Both the position numbers and the translations under genes were made by a program. The notes under the pieces were generated by a model, which saw only the letters and a program-made list of their open reading frames with translations, was not told the DNA's origin and ran no database searches. From positions 1-54,728 of the forward strand of contig CANJMQ010000017.1 in NCBI GenBank assembly GCA_947475225.1: a DNA stretch of 54,728 nucleotides, in the 5' to 3' direction. This document shows positions 34,976 to 45,967 of the stretch, one piece after another. The stretch comes from Bradyrhizobiaceae bacterium (GTDB lineage: Bacteria > Pseudomonadota > Alphaproteobacteria > Rhizobiales > Aestuariivirgaceae). How positions within the stretch are numbered: position 1 is the stretch's first letter; every line of letters begins with the position of its first letter.

Positions 34976-35072
34976 GCCGGAAACTCCTGTAATGACGCTG
35001 CTTTAGGCCAAGCTTGCAGGGCTTTTCAAGGACTGGTACCAGCATCGCCGAGATCCGCCCCGTTTCGACAGG

Positions 35073-37655
35073 ATGACTGCCGTGAGCACCGAACGTTACA
35101 ACCCGCGCGACGCCGAGCCGCGCTGGCAGAAGCACTGGACCGACCACAAGAGCTTTGAGGCCAGGGAAGACGCCTCGCGCCCGAAATATTACGTGCTCGA
35201 GATGTTCCCCTATCCGTCGGGCCGCATCCACATGGGCCACGTCCGGAACTACACCATGGGCGACGTCATCGCCCGTTTCCGCCGGGCGCTGGGCTTCAAC
35301 GTGCTCCACCCCATGGGCTGGGACGCCTTCGGCATGCCGGCCGAAAACGCCGCCATCGATCGCGGCATCCACCCCAAGTCCTGGACCTACGACAACATCG
35401 CCACCATGAAGCGCCAGCTGCAATCCATGGGGTTGGCAATCGACTGGAGCCGCGAGATCGCCACCTGCGATCCCTCCTACTACATGCATGAGCAGGCGAT
35501 GTTCATCGACTTCATGAAGGCCGGCCTCGTCGAGCGCAAGGTCTCCATGGTGAACTGGGACCCGGTCGACCACACGGTGCTTGCCAACGAACAGGTGATT
35601 GACGGCCGCGGCTGGCGCTCGGGTGCTTTGGTCGAGAAGCGCGAACTGGCCCAATGGTTCCTGAAGATCACCGCTTACTCCGATGAACTGCTCACAGCGC
35701 TTGATGGCCTCACCAAGTGGCCTGAAAAAGTGCGCCTGATGCAGAAGAACTGGATCGGCCGTTCCGAGGGCATGCGTTTCTCCTTCGCGCTGGAAGACGA
35801 GAACGGCAAGGTGCTCGATGAGCGCCTCACGGTCTACACCACCCGCCACGACACGATCTTTGGCGCCAGCTTCTGTGCCATCTCGGCCGACCATGAATTG
35901 GCCCGGCGCCTGTCCGAGACGGATGCGGGGCTTGCTGCCTTCCGTCGCGAAGTGGCCGCCCTCGGCACCTCCGAGGAGACCATCGAACGCGCCGAGAAAA
36001 AGGGTTGTGCGCTTGGCCTCTATGCCCGTCATCCGTTCCGGCCGGATGTGCGCCTGCCGGTCTATGCCGCGAACTTCGTGCTCATGGGCTATGGCGAGGG
36101 CGCCATCTTCGGCTGCCCCGCGCATGACCAGCGCGACCTCGACTTCGCGCGCAAGTATGATCTGCCAGTCATCCCGGTGGTGGCGCCGAAGGGAACCGAT
36201 CCCCGGACCTTTGACGTCGGCACCGAGGCCTTCCTCGAGAAGGAGGGTGACAACACCGTTCTCATCAACTCCGAATTCCTCGATGGCATGAGCGTGCCGG
36301 AGGCGAAGCAGGACATTGCCGCCCGCATGGAGAAGATGGGCATCGGCGAGCGCAAGGTGAACTTCCGCCTGCGCGACTGGGGTGTTTCGCGCCAGCGTTA
36401 CTGGGGTTGCCCGATCCCGGTGATCCACTGCGCCTCCTGCGGCATCGTTCCGGTGCCCAAGGACCAGCTGCCGGTGACGCTGCCGGAAGACGTGACCTTC
36501 GACAAGCCGGGCAATCCGCTGGAGCATCACCCGACATGGAAGCTCGTCGACTGCCCGTCCTGCGGGAAGCCTGCGAAACGCGAGACCGATACCTTCGACA
36601 CCTTCATTGACTCGTCGTGGTATTACGCACGCTTCTGCTCGCCGCACGCGACGGATCCGGTGAACATGCCGGCGGGCAAGTACTGGATGGGTGTCGACCA
36701 GTACATCGGCGGCGTCGAACATGCGATCCTGCATCTGCTTTATTCGCGCTTCTATGCGCGCGCCATGACAGCGACGGGCTATCTCGCCATCAAGGAACCC
36801 TTCGAGAGCCTGTTCACGCAGGGCATGGTCATCCATGAAACCTTCCGTACACTGAACGGTGAGTGGGTGCTGCCGTCTGATGCCGTGAACCAGAATGGCA
36901 AGTGGGTGCATGCGACGACCGGCGAGCCGCTGGAAGTGGGCGGCGTCGAGAAGATGTCGAAGTCGAAGAAGAACGTCGTTGATCCCGACGACATCATCGC
37001 CCGCTTCGGCGCCGACACCGCACGCTGGTTCATGCTCTCCGATACGCCGCCCGAGCGCGATATCGAATGGACGGAAACTGGCGCTGAAGGTGCCTGGCGC
37101 TTCACCCAGCGCATCTGGCGCCTCGTCAACGATTCCGCAGCCTATACCGGCGGCGAGGATGCGGCGGCATCGCTGGAACTCCGCCGCGTGGCCCACAAGG
37201 CGCTCCATGCGGTGACGGACGATCTCTCCTCGCTGCGCTTCAACCGCGCCATCGCCCGCATCTATGAACTGGCCAATGCGCTCGGCGCCGCGCTCTCCGG
37301 CGGCAAGGCGGATGCGGCTTCGGTAAAGGAAGCAGCCGAGTTCCTGGTGCTTACCTCGGCTCCCATGATGCCGCATCTGGCGGAGGAGTGCTGGCAGGCC
37401 ATGGGAATGCCCGGCTTCGTGGTGGATACGGCCTGGCCCAAGGCTGACCCGGCGCTGTTGGCTGACGACCAGGTGACGATCGCGGTCCAGGTCAATGGCA
37501 AGCGCCGTGACGAGATCACGGTGGCCAAGGGCCTCGACGCCAAGGCGATCGAGGAACTGGCGCTGAAGCTCGATTCCGTGGCGCGGGCGCTGGACGGCCG
37601 GCCGGTGAAGAAAGTGATTGTGGTGCCCGGCCGTATCGCCAATATTGTGGGCTGA
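35073..37655 (+). CDS. leuS: leucyl-tRNA synthetase
   Basis: The 860-residue class I synthetase has the HIGH motif in [13 protein letters not shown], the CP1 editing domain (about 225-420) with [12 protein letters not shown] and GCPAHDQRD, the zinc-type Cys pairs ([15 protein letters not shown]) and KMSKSKKN. The anticodon-binding and C-terminal domains follow, as usual. Its stop overlaps the lptE start. Confidence 0.97.
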   Translation: MTAVSTERYNPRDAEPRWQKHWTDHKSFEAREDASRPKYYVLEMFPYPSGRIHMGHVRNYTMGDVIARFRRALGFNVLHPMGWDAFGMPAENAAIDRGIHPKSWTYDNIATMKRQLQSMGLAIDWSREIATCDPSYYMHEQAMFIDFMKAGLVERKVSMVNWDPVDHTVLANEQVIDGRGWRSGALVEKRELAQWFLKITAYSDELLTALDGLTKWPEKVRLMQKNWIGRSEGMRFSFALEDENGKVLDERLTVYTTRHDTIFGASFCAISADHELARRLSETDAGLAAFRREVAALGTSEETIERAEKKGCALGLYARHPFRPDVRLPVYAANFVLMGYGEGAIFGCPAHDQRDLDFARKYDLPVIPVVAPKGTDPRTFDVGTEAFLEKEGDNTVLINSEFLDGMSVPEAKQDIAARMEKMGIGERKVNFRLRDWGVSRQRYWGCPIPVIHCASCGIVPVPKDQLPVTLPEDVTFDKPGNPLEHHPTWKLVDCPSCGKPAKRETDTFDTFIDSSWYYARFCSPHATDPVNMPAGKYWMGVDQYIGGVEHAILHLLYSRFYARAMTATGYLAIKEPFESLFTQGMVIHETFRTLNGEWVLPSDAVNQNGKWVHATTGEPLEVGGVEKMSKSKKNVVDPDDIIARFGADTARWFMLSDTPPERDIEWTETGAEGAWRFTQRIWRLVNDSAAYTGGEDAAASLELRRVAHKALHAVTDDLSSLRFNRAIARIYELANALGAALSGGKADAASVKEAAEFLVLTSAPMMPHLAEECWQAMGMPGFVVDTAWPKADPALLADDQVTIAVQVNGKRRDEITVAKGLDAKAIEELALKLDSVARALDGRPVKKVIVVPGRIANIVG

Positions 37656-38161
37656 TGCCAAGACTTTCCGCCATTCTCCTTACGGTTGCCGCGCTGGTTC
37701 TGGCTGGCTGCGGCTATCATCCCATGTATGGCTCCTCGGCCACCTCGCCAGGCGTGGCCGGCAGCCTGGCTGCGATCTCCATCCCCGAGGCCTCCGACCG
37801 GCCGGGGCAGCTGATCCGCAACGAGCTCATCTCCTCCATGCAGTCCGGCAGGGGCGAGGAGAAGTATCTGTTGAACCTGACCACGACCGTGGCCGACAAT
37901 GGCGTGATCCAGAAGAAGCAGCCGGCGGTGACGCGTCAGGCTATCCTGATCACCACCAGCTACGAGCTGATCGACCGGTCCAATGGCAAGGTGCTCACCA
38001 AGGGCACCACCTTTTCGCGCGTTCCCTATGACGTGATCCGCCAGCCCTTCGCGGACCTGCAGGCCCAGAAGGACGCCACCGAACGTGCCGCCCGCGAAGT
38101 CGGCGCCGATATTCGCACCCGTCTTGCTGCCTTCTTCGCCAGGCAATCGCAAAGCTCATGA
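37655..38161 (+). CDS. lptE: LPS-assembly lipoprotein LptE
   Basis: The 168-residue protein has a lipoprotein signal peptide with lipobox LAGCGYHPMYG. It then has the LptE core (ISIPEASDRPGQLIRNEL, TRQAILITTSYELID) and a helical C-terminus. It plugs the LptD barrel in the outer membrane and guides LPS insertion. The order leuS-lptE-holA is the common one, and the genes overlap at both joints (TGATG and ATGA), so they form one operon. Confidence 0.9.
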   Translation: MPRLSAILLTVAALVLAGCGYHPMYGSSATSPGVAGSLAAISIPEASDRPGQLIRNELISSMQSGRGEEKYLLNLTTTVADNGVIQKKQPAVTRQAILITTSYELIDRSNGKVLTKGTTFSRVPYDVIRQPFADLQAQKDATERAAREVGADIRTRLAAFFARQSQSS

Positions 38162-39195
38162 CGGCCATCAAGCCCGCCGGGCTCGATGCCTTCCTCCGCA
38201 AGCCCGATCCCGCCATCGCCGCCATCCTGATCTATGGCGAGGAGGTTGATGCGGTACGCGAACTCGCACAGCGTGCGGTGAAGAAGGTGGCTGGCTCACT
38301 CGATGATCCCTTTTCGGTGACGGTGCTCGCCGAACAGGACGTCGCCTCCGACCCTGCCCGTCTCGTGGACGAGGTGCAGTCGATCTCGATGTTCGGCGGC
38401 TCCAAGGCGGTGTGGGTGAAGGGCGCCGGCGACGGTCTTCTCAAGGCGGTGCTCCCGCTTCTTGAGGGCAAGGTGCAGGGAAATCTCGTTGTGGCGGAAG
38501 CTGCCACGCTGCCCAAGAACTCGCAGCTGCGCACCCAGTTCGAGAAGAGCCCGCATGCCCTCATCCTGCCACTCTATGAGGCGGAGGCCGGCGAAATTGC
38601 CGGAATGGTCGAGCATCTTCTTGCACAGGACAATATCAAGATCGGCCAGGATGCATTGGCACGCTTCATCGAACTGGCCGGAACGTCGCGCGGACTGGCC
38701 AAGCGCGAGGCCGAGAAACTGGCGCTCTATTGCCTCGGAGGCGAGCGCGTTGGCCTTGAGGACGTCGAGGCGATTTGCGGCAATGATACGGGCTCGACAC
38801 CTGATGAACTTGCCGACAGCGTTTTCGGTGGCGACGTGGAAGAGGCTGACCGGCTGTTCCACGATCTGGTGCGCGGCGGCCAGGATGCCGGGCGGCTGTT
38901 GGGCATCGTGCATATGCAGGCGCTGAAGCTGGCGGAGTTCCGCCTCGCCATCGATCGCGGCGCGACGGCCGACCAGGTGGTGAAGCAAGCCCGGCCACCG
39001 GTGTTCTTCCGCCGCCAGCGGCTGGTGATGGCGCAGCTCCGCGCCTGGGGTCTTTCAGACCTCGTCACGGCGGGCAGCACACTGTCAGCCAACGTTCTGG
39101 CGGCACGCCAGAATGCCGACCTCGCAGAGGCAATTGCCGGACGGTGCCTCCTCTCGCTTGCCCGCAAGGGCCTCGCACTGCGCCGCGACCGCTGA
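38158..39195 (+). CDS. holA: DNA polymerase III delta subunit
   Basis: The 345-residue clamp-loader subunit shows ILIYGEEVDAVRELAQRAV, SISMFGGSKAVWVKGAG, the LPLYEAEAGEI region and a C-terminal collar domain (RPPVFFRRQRLVMAQL). It opens the sliding clamp during loading. It overlaps lptE by 4 nt. Confidence 0.9.
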   Translation: MTAIKPAGLDAFLRKPDPAIAAILIYGEEVDAVRELAQRAVKKVAGSLDDPFSVTVLAEQDVASDPARLVDEVQSISMFGGSKAVWVKGAGDGLLKAVLPLLEGKVQGNLVVAEAATLPKNSQLRTQFEKSPHALILPLYEAEAGEIAGMVEHLLAQDNIKIGQDALARFIELAGTSRGLAKREAEKLALYCLGGERVGLEDVEAICGNDTGSTPDELADSVFGGDVEEADRLFHDLVRGGQDAGRLLGIVHMQALKLAEFRLAIDRGATADQVVKQARPPVFFRRQRLVMAQLRAWGLSDLVTAGSTLSANVLAARQNADLAEAIAGRCLLSLARKGLALRRDR

Positions 39196-39256
39196 GATTC
39201 GCAAGTCTGGCGCAATTTCAGCGTTGTAGGTTGACGCATGGGAGCGACATGAAGCG

Positions 39257-39715
39257 ATGCCTGATAAATTAGCTGACACCGTCACCTATGTCCTGTCATT
39301 GAGCCTCGCGGCCGGTGTGATCGCGTTTGCCGCCTACAAGGTGAATGTGCTGAACAGCATGGAGAACCCGCCCGTCAACCTCGGCCTGAATTTTCCGCCT
39401 CCCAAGCGCAAGGTGATCATGGAGGGGCCGCAGGGCGGCGACCTGCTCACCACGCAATCGCTGGGGCCGGCGAGGGCAGGCGGCACGCTCCGCGATGGCG
39501 GAGGTAACTTCCAGAGCTATGTGTTGCTCACCGTGATTGATGGAGTCGCCTTCGTGGCGGTTGATACGGATACAGAAAGGACGCTGATGCCAGTGACCAT
39601 CGGCAGTCGGCTTGCGGGTGGCCCGATGGTCTCGGCGATTCGTCGCCACGATGGCCGGTGGTGGCTGACGGCCGGCAACCTGACACTTGAGCAGCGTGAG
39701 CCCATCGCTCAGTAG
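39257..39715 (+). CDS. hypothetical protein with one membrane helix
   Basis: The 152-residue protein has one N-terminal hydrophobic segment (VTYVLSLSLAAGVIAFAAYKV) and a soluble remainder with a strand-rich end (SYVLLTVIDGVAFVAVDTD). No family is recognised. The form suggests an inner-membrane anchored periplasmic domain. The 3' end overlaps that of the convergent TIGR02302 gene by 7 nt. Confidence 0.7.
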   Translation: MPDKLADTVTYVLSLSLAAGVIAFAAYKVNVLNSMENPPVNLGLNFPPPKRKVIMEGPQGGDLLTTQSLGPARAGGTLRDGGGNFQSYVLLTVIDGVAFVAVDTDTERTLMPVTIGSRLAGGPMVSAIRRHDGRWWLTAGNLTLEQREPIAQ

Positions 39716-42246
39716 AGGCCGTTCAGCAACCGGTCGATGTAGTCGCGCTCATACTTCGGGAGACCGGTCTCGCCAGCCTTGGAGCGCAGCATGTCGAGGA
39801 TCTGGCGCGCCCTCTCGATGGCGAGTTCGGATGGCAGCATATCGTGCATTCCGCCCTGCTCTTCGCCGCTGCTGGGCAGTGGGCGGCCCAGCGGATCGCG
39901 GTTGTCGCCGCGTGCTTCGCCGTCACGGCCCTGCGAGTCCTGCTGGCCGCGGGACTGTTGCATCAGCTGTTCCGCCATGCCCTTGGCACCCTCGCGCAGC
40001 TTGGACATGGCCTCGCCCTGGTCGCCGAGTGCCTGTTCGCGATCACCTTCGCGCAACGAACCTTCGGCGCGCTTCATGTTCTTGCCGGCCTGACCAAAGG
40101 ATTGTGGCGCCTGCATGCCGTTCTGGCCGAACTGCTTCATCAGTTCGTCGAGCATCTGGCCCAAGCCCTGCTGGCGGTCACCGAGGCTGCCCATGCCCTG
40201 CTGGCTGTCCTGTCCTGGCTGCTGGCCGCTTTGCTGGTCCTGCTCGCCCATGTCCTGTTGTGGCGCGCGCTGGGTCTCGTCCATCAGCTTCTGTTGCTGG
40301 CGCATCAGCTCCGAGAGCTTGTCCAGCATCTGGCTGAGAGGGCTGTCCTGGCCCTGGGACTGACCCTGCTGCGGCGTGCCCGGCTTCAGGTTGCGCAGGA
40401 TATCCTCAAGCTGCGAGAGCATCTGCTGGGCGGCCTCGTTGTTGCCGCTCTTCGACAGCTTGTCGATCATGTCCAGCATCTTCTGCAGGTCCTGCGGCGT
40501 CACCACCTTGCCGGGAGGTTGCCGGTCCTGCTTCTGCTGGCCCTGCGAGAGCTGTTTCTGTGCTTCCTGCGCCATAGACTGCATGTAGCGGTCAAGGGCC
40601 TGTCGGAGTTTCTTGGTGAGTTCAGCAATGCGCTCCGGTGGTGCACCTTCCTTGAGCGCCTTCTCGAGCGCCTTGCGGGCGGCCTCAAGTTCCGCCTTGG
40701 CATCCGCCAGCACGCCTTCCTCGACATTGACGGCGATCTGCCACAGGTCGCTGATCACCGTGTCGACCTCGTTGCGGTCGCCGGCAGCGCGCAGGTGCGA
40801 GAGCACGGCCGCAATGGCAATCTGCGTGCCGGAGCGGTCGATCAGATCCTTCGGATAGGTGATGATGGCGTCCAGCATTTCTGCCACGCCGCCGGCTTCT
40901 TCCGGCTTGAGGATCAGGCGGCGGCGCTGCTCGATCAGCGCGCGGGCGAGCAGGTTGGTGAACTGGCGCTCCGGCAGCCGGAAGGTGCGCTTGGCACTTT
41001 CCGTGGTGTGGCCTGCCGCGTCACGCGCCGTCAATGTCATCTCGACCATGAAGCCGGCCCACGGATGTTCCGCGACATCGGCCTTGGACTCGCCTGACTC
41101 TTCCTTGGGCGAGGCCTTGCGCAGGTTGATCGGCAGCTTGGGCGGATCGAATTCGAAGATCCCGGGATCGGTGAAGGCAACGCCTTCGTCCTGGCCGTCC
41201 GCGAGATAGATGTCGGATGTCACGCCGGTGACGCCGTAGTCATCGGAGACCTTCCACTTGGTGCTCAGCATGCCAGAGGAATCGCCCTGCGGCATGTCGG
41301 TGATGTCGACCTTGGGCGGCGCGTCCGGAATGAGCGCGATACGCCAGCTGCCCAGCGTCTTGCCGCCATCGGTCACCTCAACAGTGGCCGGTCGCGTCAG
41401 CGTCACATCGGCCTGGAACAGGCCGTCGGCGGTCTTGATCTGTGGCTTGAAGCCTTCAACCTCGGGCGCTGAGCCACCGCCATCGACCGGCTGGTGGAAG
41501 GAGAGCCGCGGTTCCTTGCCACCGGTAATGCGCAGCGACATCACCGCGTTCTCCGGCACATGCAGTTCGGGGTCCTGCTTCAAACGCTCCGCCATGGCGG
41601 CGCTGGTGAGCAGGAAGGGCGGCTTGCCCGTGTAGGCCGGGGGCCTTAGCCACACGTCAACCGCCAGCTGCGGCGCTGAAGCCGGGGCGTTTAACGCGAG
41701 GCTGTCGGCAAGATTGCGCCTGGCGCTGCCCGGTCCGAGCAGCAGCGCAGCGACCAGCCCCAGCGCAACGAGAAGGCGAATGGCGTAGGGGTCAATGTCC
41801 CGCCAGCTGGAGGTGGGTCGGCCCGCCTTGAGGACGTCGAGGCTCTTCAGCTGCCGCAGGCGGTGTTCCCGCCACAGCACATGCTGGACATGGTTGGTGA
41901 CATTGTCGGGAAGTTTGTCGTCGAGGGCTGACACGGGGCGGTGGGCAAGCCCAGACTTCTCTTCGACCCGGCGCATGCCATCCTGACGGCTGGCCCAGCC
42001 GCTGCGCAAGAAGTAGCTGAGTGGGATGAGGGACCACAGCAAGGCCATGGCAAGGGCCGCCAGCAGCACGGCGCGCGGCCACACCGGCAGCAGCGGCAGC
42101 ACGCCGCCAATCACCAAGGCTGCAGCGCCCGCCACGATGAGCAGCGGCCAGTACAGCAGTGCCCAGAAGCCTTCGAAATTCAGCGCCAGCTGGGCCTGGG
42201 TGATCTTGCGCTCGACGTGAGGAGCTTTGTCGGGTTCGGTCGCCAT
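39709..42246 (-). CDS. TIGR02302 / DUF4175 family membrane protein
   Basis: The 845-residue protein begins with two or three hydrophobic helices (FWALLYWPLLIVAGAAALVI, then RAVLLAALAMALLWSLIPLS, and a third near residue 160). A large periplasmic-type region follows, then a C-terminal 250 residues very rich in Gln, Gly and Met (e.g. QQGQSQGQDSPLSQMLDKL). This matches the alphaproteobacterial TIGR02302 family, whose function is unknown. ATG 42246 starts the conserved part, with AGG upstream. It lies downstream of lysA on the same strand. Confidence 0.85.
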   Translation of the reverse strand: MATEPDKAPHVERKITQAQLALNFEGFWALLYWPLLIVAGAAALVIGGVLPLLPVWPRAVLLAALAMALLWSLIPLSYFLRSGWASRQDGMRRVEEKSGLAHRPVSALDDKLPDNVTNHVQHVLWREHRLRQLKSLDVLKAGRPTSSWRDIDPYAIRLLVALGLVAALLLGPGSARRNLADSLALNAPASAPQLAVDVWLRPPAYTGKPPFLLTSAAMAERLKQDPELHVPENAVMSLRITGGKEPRLSFHQPVDGGGSAPEVEGFKPQIKTADGLFQADVTLTRPATVEVTDGGKTLGSWRIALIPDAPPKVDITDMPQGDSSGMLSTKWKVSDDYGVTGVTSDIYLADGQDEGVAFTDPGIFEFDPPKLPINLRKASPKEESGESKADVAEHPWAGFMVEMTLTARDAAGHTTESAKRTFRLPERQFTNLLARALIEQRRRLILKPEEAGGVAEMLDAIITYPKDLIDRSGTQIAIAAVLSHLRAAGDRNEVDTVISDLWQIAVNVEEGVLADAKAELEAARKALEKALKEGAPPERIAELTKKLRQALDRYMQSMAQEAQKQLSQGQQKQDRQPPGKVVTPQDLQKMLDMIDKLSKSGNNEAAQQMLSQLEDILRNLKPGTPQQGQSQGQDSPLSQMLDKLSELMRQQQKLMDETQRAPQQDMGEQDQQSGQQPGQDSQQGMGSLGDRQQGLGQMLDELMKQFGQNGMQAPQSFGQAGKNMKRAEGSLREGDREQALGDQGEAMSKLREGAKGMAEQLMQQSRGQQDSQGRDGEARGDNRDPLGRPLPSSGEEQGGMHDMLPSELAIERARQILDMLRSKAGETGLPKYERDYIDRLLNGLY

Positions 42247-42324
42247 TTCGAGCCTAGCTATAACACAGATGGCGGCCAAAATGCGCCCAAGGTCCGGTCA
42301 CAGGCGTGAAACACCCCACCGGGG

Positions 42325-43596
42325 TCATTTCTTCGCCTGCCAGGAGGCGAGCCTGTCCATGCCAATCAACTCCTCGTAGGTCTGGCGCGGGCGGATCAGC
42401 GCCCATGTGCCATCCTTGACGAGTACTTCCGCGATAAGCGGCCGGGTGTTGTAGGTCCCGGCCTGCACCGCGCCATAGGCGCCCGCCGTCATGGTGGCGA
42501 GCAGGTCGCCCGGCTCAACCCGGGGCAGCTTCCGGCCCTTGGCGAGATAGTCGCCCGACTCGCAGACCGGCCCCACCACGTCGGCCATCATGGTGTCGGT
42601 GCTGGTGGGTTCGGCCACGGGGATGATCTCGTGATAGGCGTCATAGAGGGTGGGGCGGATCAGGTCGTTCATCGCGGCGTCCTGGATCACGAAGTGCTTC
42701 TCGGTCCCGTCCTTCACGTAGATGACGCGTGAGACGAGAACACCGGCATTGCCGACGATCATGCGGCCGGGCTCCAGCACGAACTTGAGGTTCAGATGGC
42801 CGAGCGTCTGCTTCACCATCGCGGCATATTCATCCGGGTGCGGAGGAACATCGTTGGTGCCGCGATAGGGAACGCCCAAACCCCCGCCCAGATCGAGGTG
42901 GCGGATATTGTGGCCGTCCTTGCGCAGCTCCTCGGTGAGCTCGCCCATCAGCTTGAAGGCCTTGGCGAAGGGCTCGAGCTCGGTGATCTGGCTGCCAATG
43001 TGCATGTCGATGCCGGCAACGTCGATTGCCGCCAGTGATGCGGCGCGGGCATAGACCTCACGCGCGCGCTTGTAGGAGATGCCGAACTTGTCCTCGGCCT
43101 TGCCGGTGGAAATCTTGTGGTGAGTCTTGGCGTCCACATCCGGGTTGACGCGGATCGACACGGCGGCGCGCTGGCCGACGCGCTTGGCCACTTCCGACAG
43201 CAGTTCGAGTTCGGGTTCGGACTCGACGTTGAAGCAGGCGATGCCCTCGCGCAGCGCCAGCGCCATTTCGCGCGCCGTCTTGCCGATGCCTGAGAACACG
43301 ATCTTGCGGGCCGGAACGCCTGCTGCCAGAGCGCGGCGCAATTCACCTTCGGAGACGACGTCCATGCCGGCACCCAGTTCCGCCATGGTGCGGATGACGG
43401 CCTGGTTGGAATTGGCCTTCATCGCATAGCAGATCATGTGGTCGGTACCGGCGAAGGCATCGCGCATGACCTTGTAATGGCGCTCCAGCGTGGCCGAGGA
43501 ATAGCAATAGAAGGGTGTGCCGACTTCCTCGGCCAGTTCCTTCAGGTTGACATCCTCGGCATGGAGCACGCCGTCATGATAGGCAAAATGATGCAT
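42325..43596 (-). CDS. lysA: diaminopimelate decarboxylase
   Basis: The 423-residue fold-type III PLP enzyme has the Schiff-base Lys in ICYAMKANSN, the conserved HxGSQ-like MHIGSQI, LDLGGGLGVPY, EPGRMIVGNAG and CESGDYLAKGR with the catalytic Cys. It makes lysine from meso-diaminopimelate. It starts 3 nt after the small lipoprotein gene, so they share a transcript. Confidence 0.95.
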   Translation of the reverse strand: MHHFAYHDGVLHAEDVNLKELAEEVGTPFYCYSSATLERHYKVMRDAFAGTDHMICYAMKANSNQAVIRTMAELGAGMDVVSEGELRRALAAGVPARKIVFSGIGKTAREMALALREGIACFNVESEPELELLSEVAKRVGQRAAVSIRVNPDVDAKTHHKISTGKAEDKFGISYKRAREVYARAASLAAIDVAGIDMHIGSQITELEPFAKAFKLMGELTEELRKDGHNIRHLDLGGGLGVPYRGTNDVPPHPDEYAAMVKQTLGHLNLKFVLEPGRMIVGNAGVLVSRVIYVKDGTEKHFVIQDAAMNDLIRPTLYDAYHEIIPVAEPTSTDTMMADVVGPVCESGDYLAKGRKLPRVEPGDLLATMTAGAYGAVQAGTYNTRPLIAEVLVKDGTWALIRPRQTYEELIGMDRLASWQAKK

Positions 43597-43599
43597 TGG

Positions 43600-43707
43600 T
43601 TATTGAGCCTGTTGGGTCTCGGTGGATTTCGGCGGCTGCGGATCGCCCTTGATGCCGCAGGCGGCAAGGCTGAGTGACATCGCGAGGAGCAGGAGAACGG
43701 TTTTCAT
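43600..43707 (-). CDS. lptM: LptM (YifL)-like small lipoprotein
   Basis: This 35-residue product is MKTVLLLLAM, then SLSLAACGIKGDPQPP and a polar tail. It has a lipobox (SLAAC) directly followed by GIKGDP, the signature of LptM, which helps mature the LptD-LptE translocon by mimicking LPS. In many proteobacteria the gene lies just before lysA, exactly as here (stop 3 nt from the lysA start, and 5 nt from the argH stop). Confidence 0.85.
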   Translation of the reverse strand: MKTVLLLLAMSLSLAACGIKGDPQPPKSTETQQAQ

Positions 43708-43712
43708 GGAAG

Positions 43713-45095
43713 TCAGCCTTTCAGCAGCTTGAGCCAGCGCTTCGCTTCGCGCTTCACATTCGCGGGTGAGGTGCCGCCGAAGCTTACGCGCGAGGCGACG
43801 GAGGCTTCAACAGTCAGCACCTTGTAGACATCCTTGGTAATACGCTTCTCGACAGACTGCATGGCGGCCAGCGGCAGTTCCGGAAGATCGCAGCCCTGCT
43901 TCTCGGCAAGCGCCACGAGGCTTCCCGTCACGTGGTGCGCCTCGCGGAAGGGCATCTTGAGCGTGCGGACGAGCCAATCGGCAAGGTCGGTGGCGGTGGA
44001 GAAGCCGGAGGCGGCGGCCTTGCGCATCTCGTCGGTGTTTGGAGCCATGTCCCTCACCATGCCGGTGGTCGCGGCGATCGCCAGCGACATGTTGTCGAAG
44101 GCGTCGAAGGCGGGCTCCTTGTCTTCCTGCATGTCCTTTGAATAGGTGAGAGGCAGGCCCTTCATGACGGTGAGCAGCGACAAGAGTGCTCCGATGATGC
44201 GACCTGGCTTGGCGCGAACGAGTTCGGCGGCATCCGGATTGCGCTTCTGCGGCATGATGGAGGAGCCGGTGGTGAACTTGTCCGACAGCTTCACGAAGCG
44301 GAACTGGCTGGTCGACCAGATGACGATCTCCTCGGCCAGCCGTGACAGATGCATGGAACAGATGGCGCAGGCCGACAGCGTCTCGAGAACGAAATCGCGG
44401 TCGGCCACGGTATCCAGCGAATTGCGCGTCGGGCCGTCGAAGCCCAGCGTCGCCGCCGTCATGTGGCGGTCGATGGGGAAGCTCGTTCCGGCGAGTGCGG
44501 CGGCACCCAGCGGGTTCTCGTTCATGCGCTTCCTGGCGTCCGCCAGCCGTGAGCGGTCGCGCGCCAGCATCTCCACATAGGCCAGCATGTGGTGGCCGAA
44601 GGTCACGGGCTGGGCGACCTGCAAATGGGTGAAGCCCGGCATGACGGTGGTGGCGTGCTGCTCCGCCTTGGTGGCGAGCGCCAGCTGCAGTTCCTTCAGC
44701 TGGCTGTCGAGGTGGTCCACGGTGTCACGCACATAGAGGCGGAAGTCGACCGCCACCTGGTCATTGCGCGAGCGGGCGGTGTGCAGGCGCCCGGCGGCGG
44801 GGCCGATCAGGTCCTTCAGGCGGGATTCGACATTGAGGTGGATGTCCTCCAGCGCGCGCGAGAACGTGAACGTGCCGGCCTCGATCTCGGCTTGCACCTG
44901 GTCGAGACCCTTCCTAATGAGGGCGGCATCGGACTTCGAGATGATTCCCTGCTTCGCCAGCATCGCGGCATGCGCCTTCGAGCCCGCGATGTCCTGCCGG
45001 AAGAGGCGCTTGTCGAAGCCGATCGAGGCGTTGATCTCTTCCATGATCGCGTCCGGCCCCGACTGGAAACGCCCGCCCCACATCTTGTTGGTCAT
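43713..45095 (-). CDS. argH: argininosuccinate lyase
   Basis: The 460-residue protein starts [15 protein letters not shown] and contains the fumarase-superfamily signature [13 protein letters not shown] with the catalytic Ser. [15 protein letters not shown] and [16 protein letters not shown] are also present. It makes arginine and fumarate. AAGGA precedes ATG 45095. It heads the argH-lptM-lysA operon and is divergent from the TlpA-like gene. Confidence 0.95.
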   Translation of the reverse strand: MTNKMWGGRFQSGPDAIMEEINASIGFDKRLFRQDIAGSKAHAAMLAKQGIISKSDAALIRKGLDQVQAEIEAGTFTFSRALEDIHLNVESRLKDLIGPAAGRLHTARSRNDQVAVDFRLYVRDTVDHLDSQLKELQLALATKAEQHATTVMPGFTHLQVAQPVTFGHHMLAYVEMLARDRSRLADARKRMNENPLGAAALAGTSFPIDRHMTAATLGFDGPTRNSLDTVADRDFVLETLSACAICSMHLSRLAEEIVIWSTSQFRFVKLSDKFTTGSSIMPQKRNPDAAELVRAKPGRIIGALLSLLTVMKGLPLTYSKDMQEDKEPAFDAFDNMSLAIAATTGMVRDMAPNTDEMRKAAASGFSTATDLADWLVRTLKMPFREAHHVTGSLVALAEKQGCDLPELPLAAMQSVEKRITKDVYKVLTVEASVASRVSFGGTSPANVKREAKRWLKLLKG

Positions 45096-45130
45096 CGAAA
45101 ATCCTTCATTCCGTCCGAGACACCCTGCGC

Positions 45131-45772
45131 ATGAGCACCGAAAAGAAGACATCCAGCCCCCTGGCGCAGATCGCGGCGGGCCTCGTTATTCTCGCAGCGA
45201 TTACAGGCTATTATCTGTATGAGGCCGCCGGGCGCAAGGCCGGACCTGTCGAAACCGCCGCTGTCGCCCCCGCAACAGCCACCGCCAGCCTCTCGCAGGA
45301 CCTCGCGACTGGTCCGCTGGCGGCCTTCCTGATCCATCCCGAACCAAAAGCGCTGCCGACCCTTGCCTTTCAGGACGGCGCCGGCAAGCCGCTGACGCTC
45401 AGCGACTGGAAGGGCCGCGTGGTGCTGCTGAACCTGTGGGCCACCTGGTGCGCGCCGTGCCGAAAGGAAATGCCCGACCTCTCGAAGCTGGAGAAGGAGC
45501 TGGGCTCCGACCAGTTCGAGGTGGTGGCCGTCAGTGTTGACCGCAAGGGGGCAGAAGCTTCCGCTGCCTTCCTGAAGGAAACGGGCGTCGACAATCTGAA
45601 GCTTTATGTCGAACCCTCGACGAAGATCGTCACTGACCTCCAGTCGGCGGGACTTCCCGCGACGCTCCTCATCGACCGGCATGGCCGCGAGCTTGGTCGC
45701 ATCCTGGGGCCTGCCGACTGGGCGAGCCCGGACGCGCAGGCGCTCATCAATGCGGCACTGGCGCAGAAGTAG
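45131..45772 (+). CDS. membrane-anchored thiol:disulfide oxidoreductase (TlpA/ResA-like)
   Basis: The 213-residue protein has one N-terminal membrane anchor ([18 protein letters not shown]) and a periplasmic thioredoxin-like domain with active site [14 protein letters not shown] and the cis-Pro in [12 protein letters not shown]. TlpA-type proteins reduce apo-cytochrome c or copper chaperones during cytochrome maturation. In alphaproteobacteria tlpA often lies divergent from argH, as here. Confidence 0.9.
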   Translation: MSTEKKTSSPLAQIAAGLVILAAITGYYLYEAAGRKAGPVETAAVAPATATASLSQDLATGPLAAFLIHPEPKALPTLAFQDGAGKPLTLSDWKGRVVLLNLWATWCAPCRKEMPDLSKLEKELGSDQFEVVAVSVDRKGAEASAAFLKETGVDNLKLYVEPSTKIVTDLQSAGLPATLLIDRHGRELGRILGPADWASPDAQALINAALAQK

Positions 45773-45877
45773 CCGCCGACGGGCGCGGCCAGGGACGGGT
45801 GTTCCGGTGATCTGGTAGGGGGGTAGCGGCCAGCCCTGACACGCCGAAAAGCAATCGTTACAAAATCGATCTGTCTG

Positions 45878-45937
45878 CCGTCATCTCGGCGAAGGCGCCA
45901 ATGAGGTGAGGGGTCCCGGCTTTCGCCGGGATGACGG
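45878..45937. repeat. intergenic palindromic repeat element
   Basis: CCGTCATCTCGGCGAAGGCG and GGGTCCCGGCTTTCGCCGGG, then ATGACGG, form an imperfect inverted pair. This is the GTCATCCCGGC...GCCGGGATGAC type of dispersed repeat that I recall between genes of many alphaproteobacteria. The right half alone (CCCGGC-TTTC-GCCGGG) folds into a hairpin between the two convergent genes. Only one copy is in this window. Confidence 0.5.
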
Positions 45938-45967
45938 GCTCAATTGAGAGTGGCGATCGCTCTGCGA

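Noticed and set aside
34902-37661. 919-codon open frame opposite leuS
   Set aside because: Composition (His/Arg/Gly-rich) is that of a GC-rich antisense frame, and leuS is certain.
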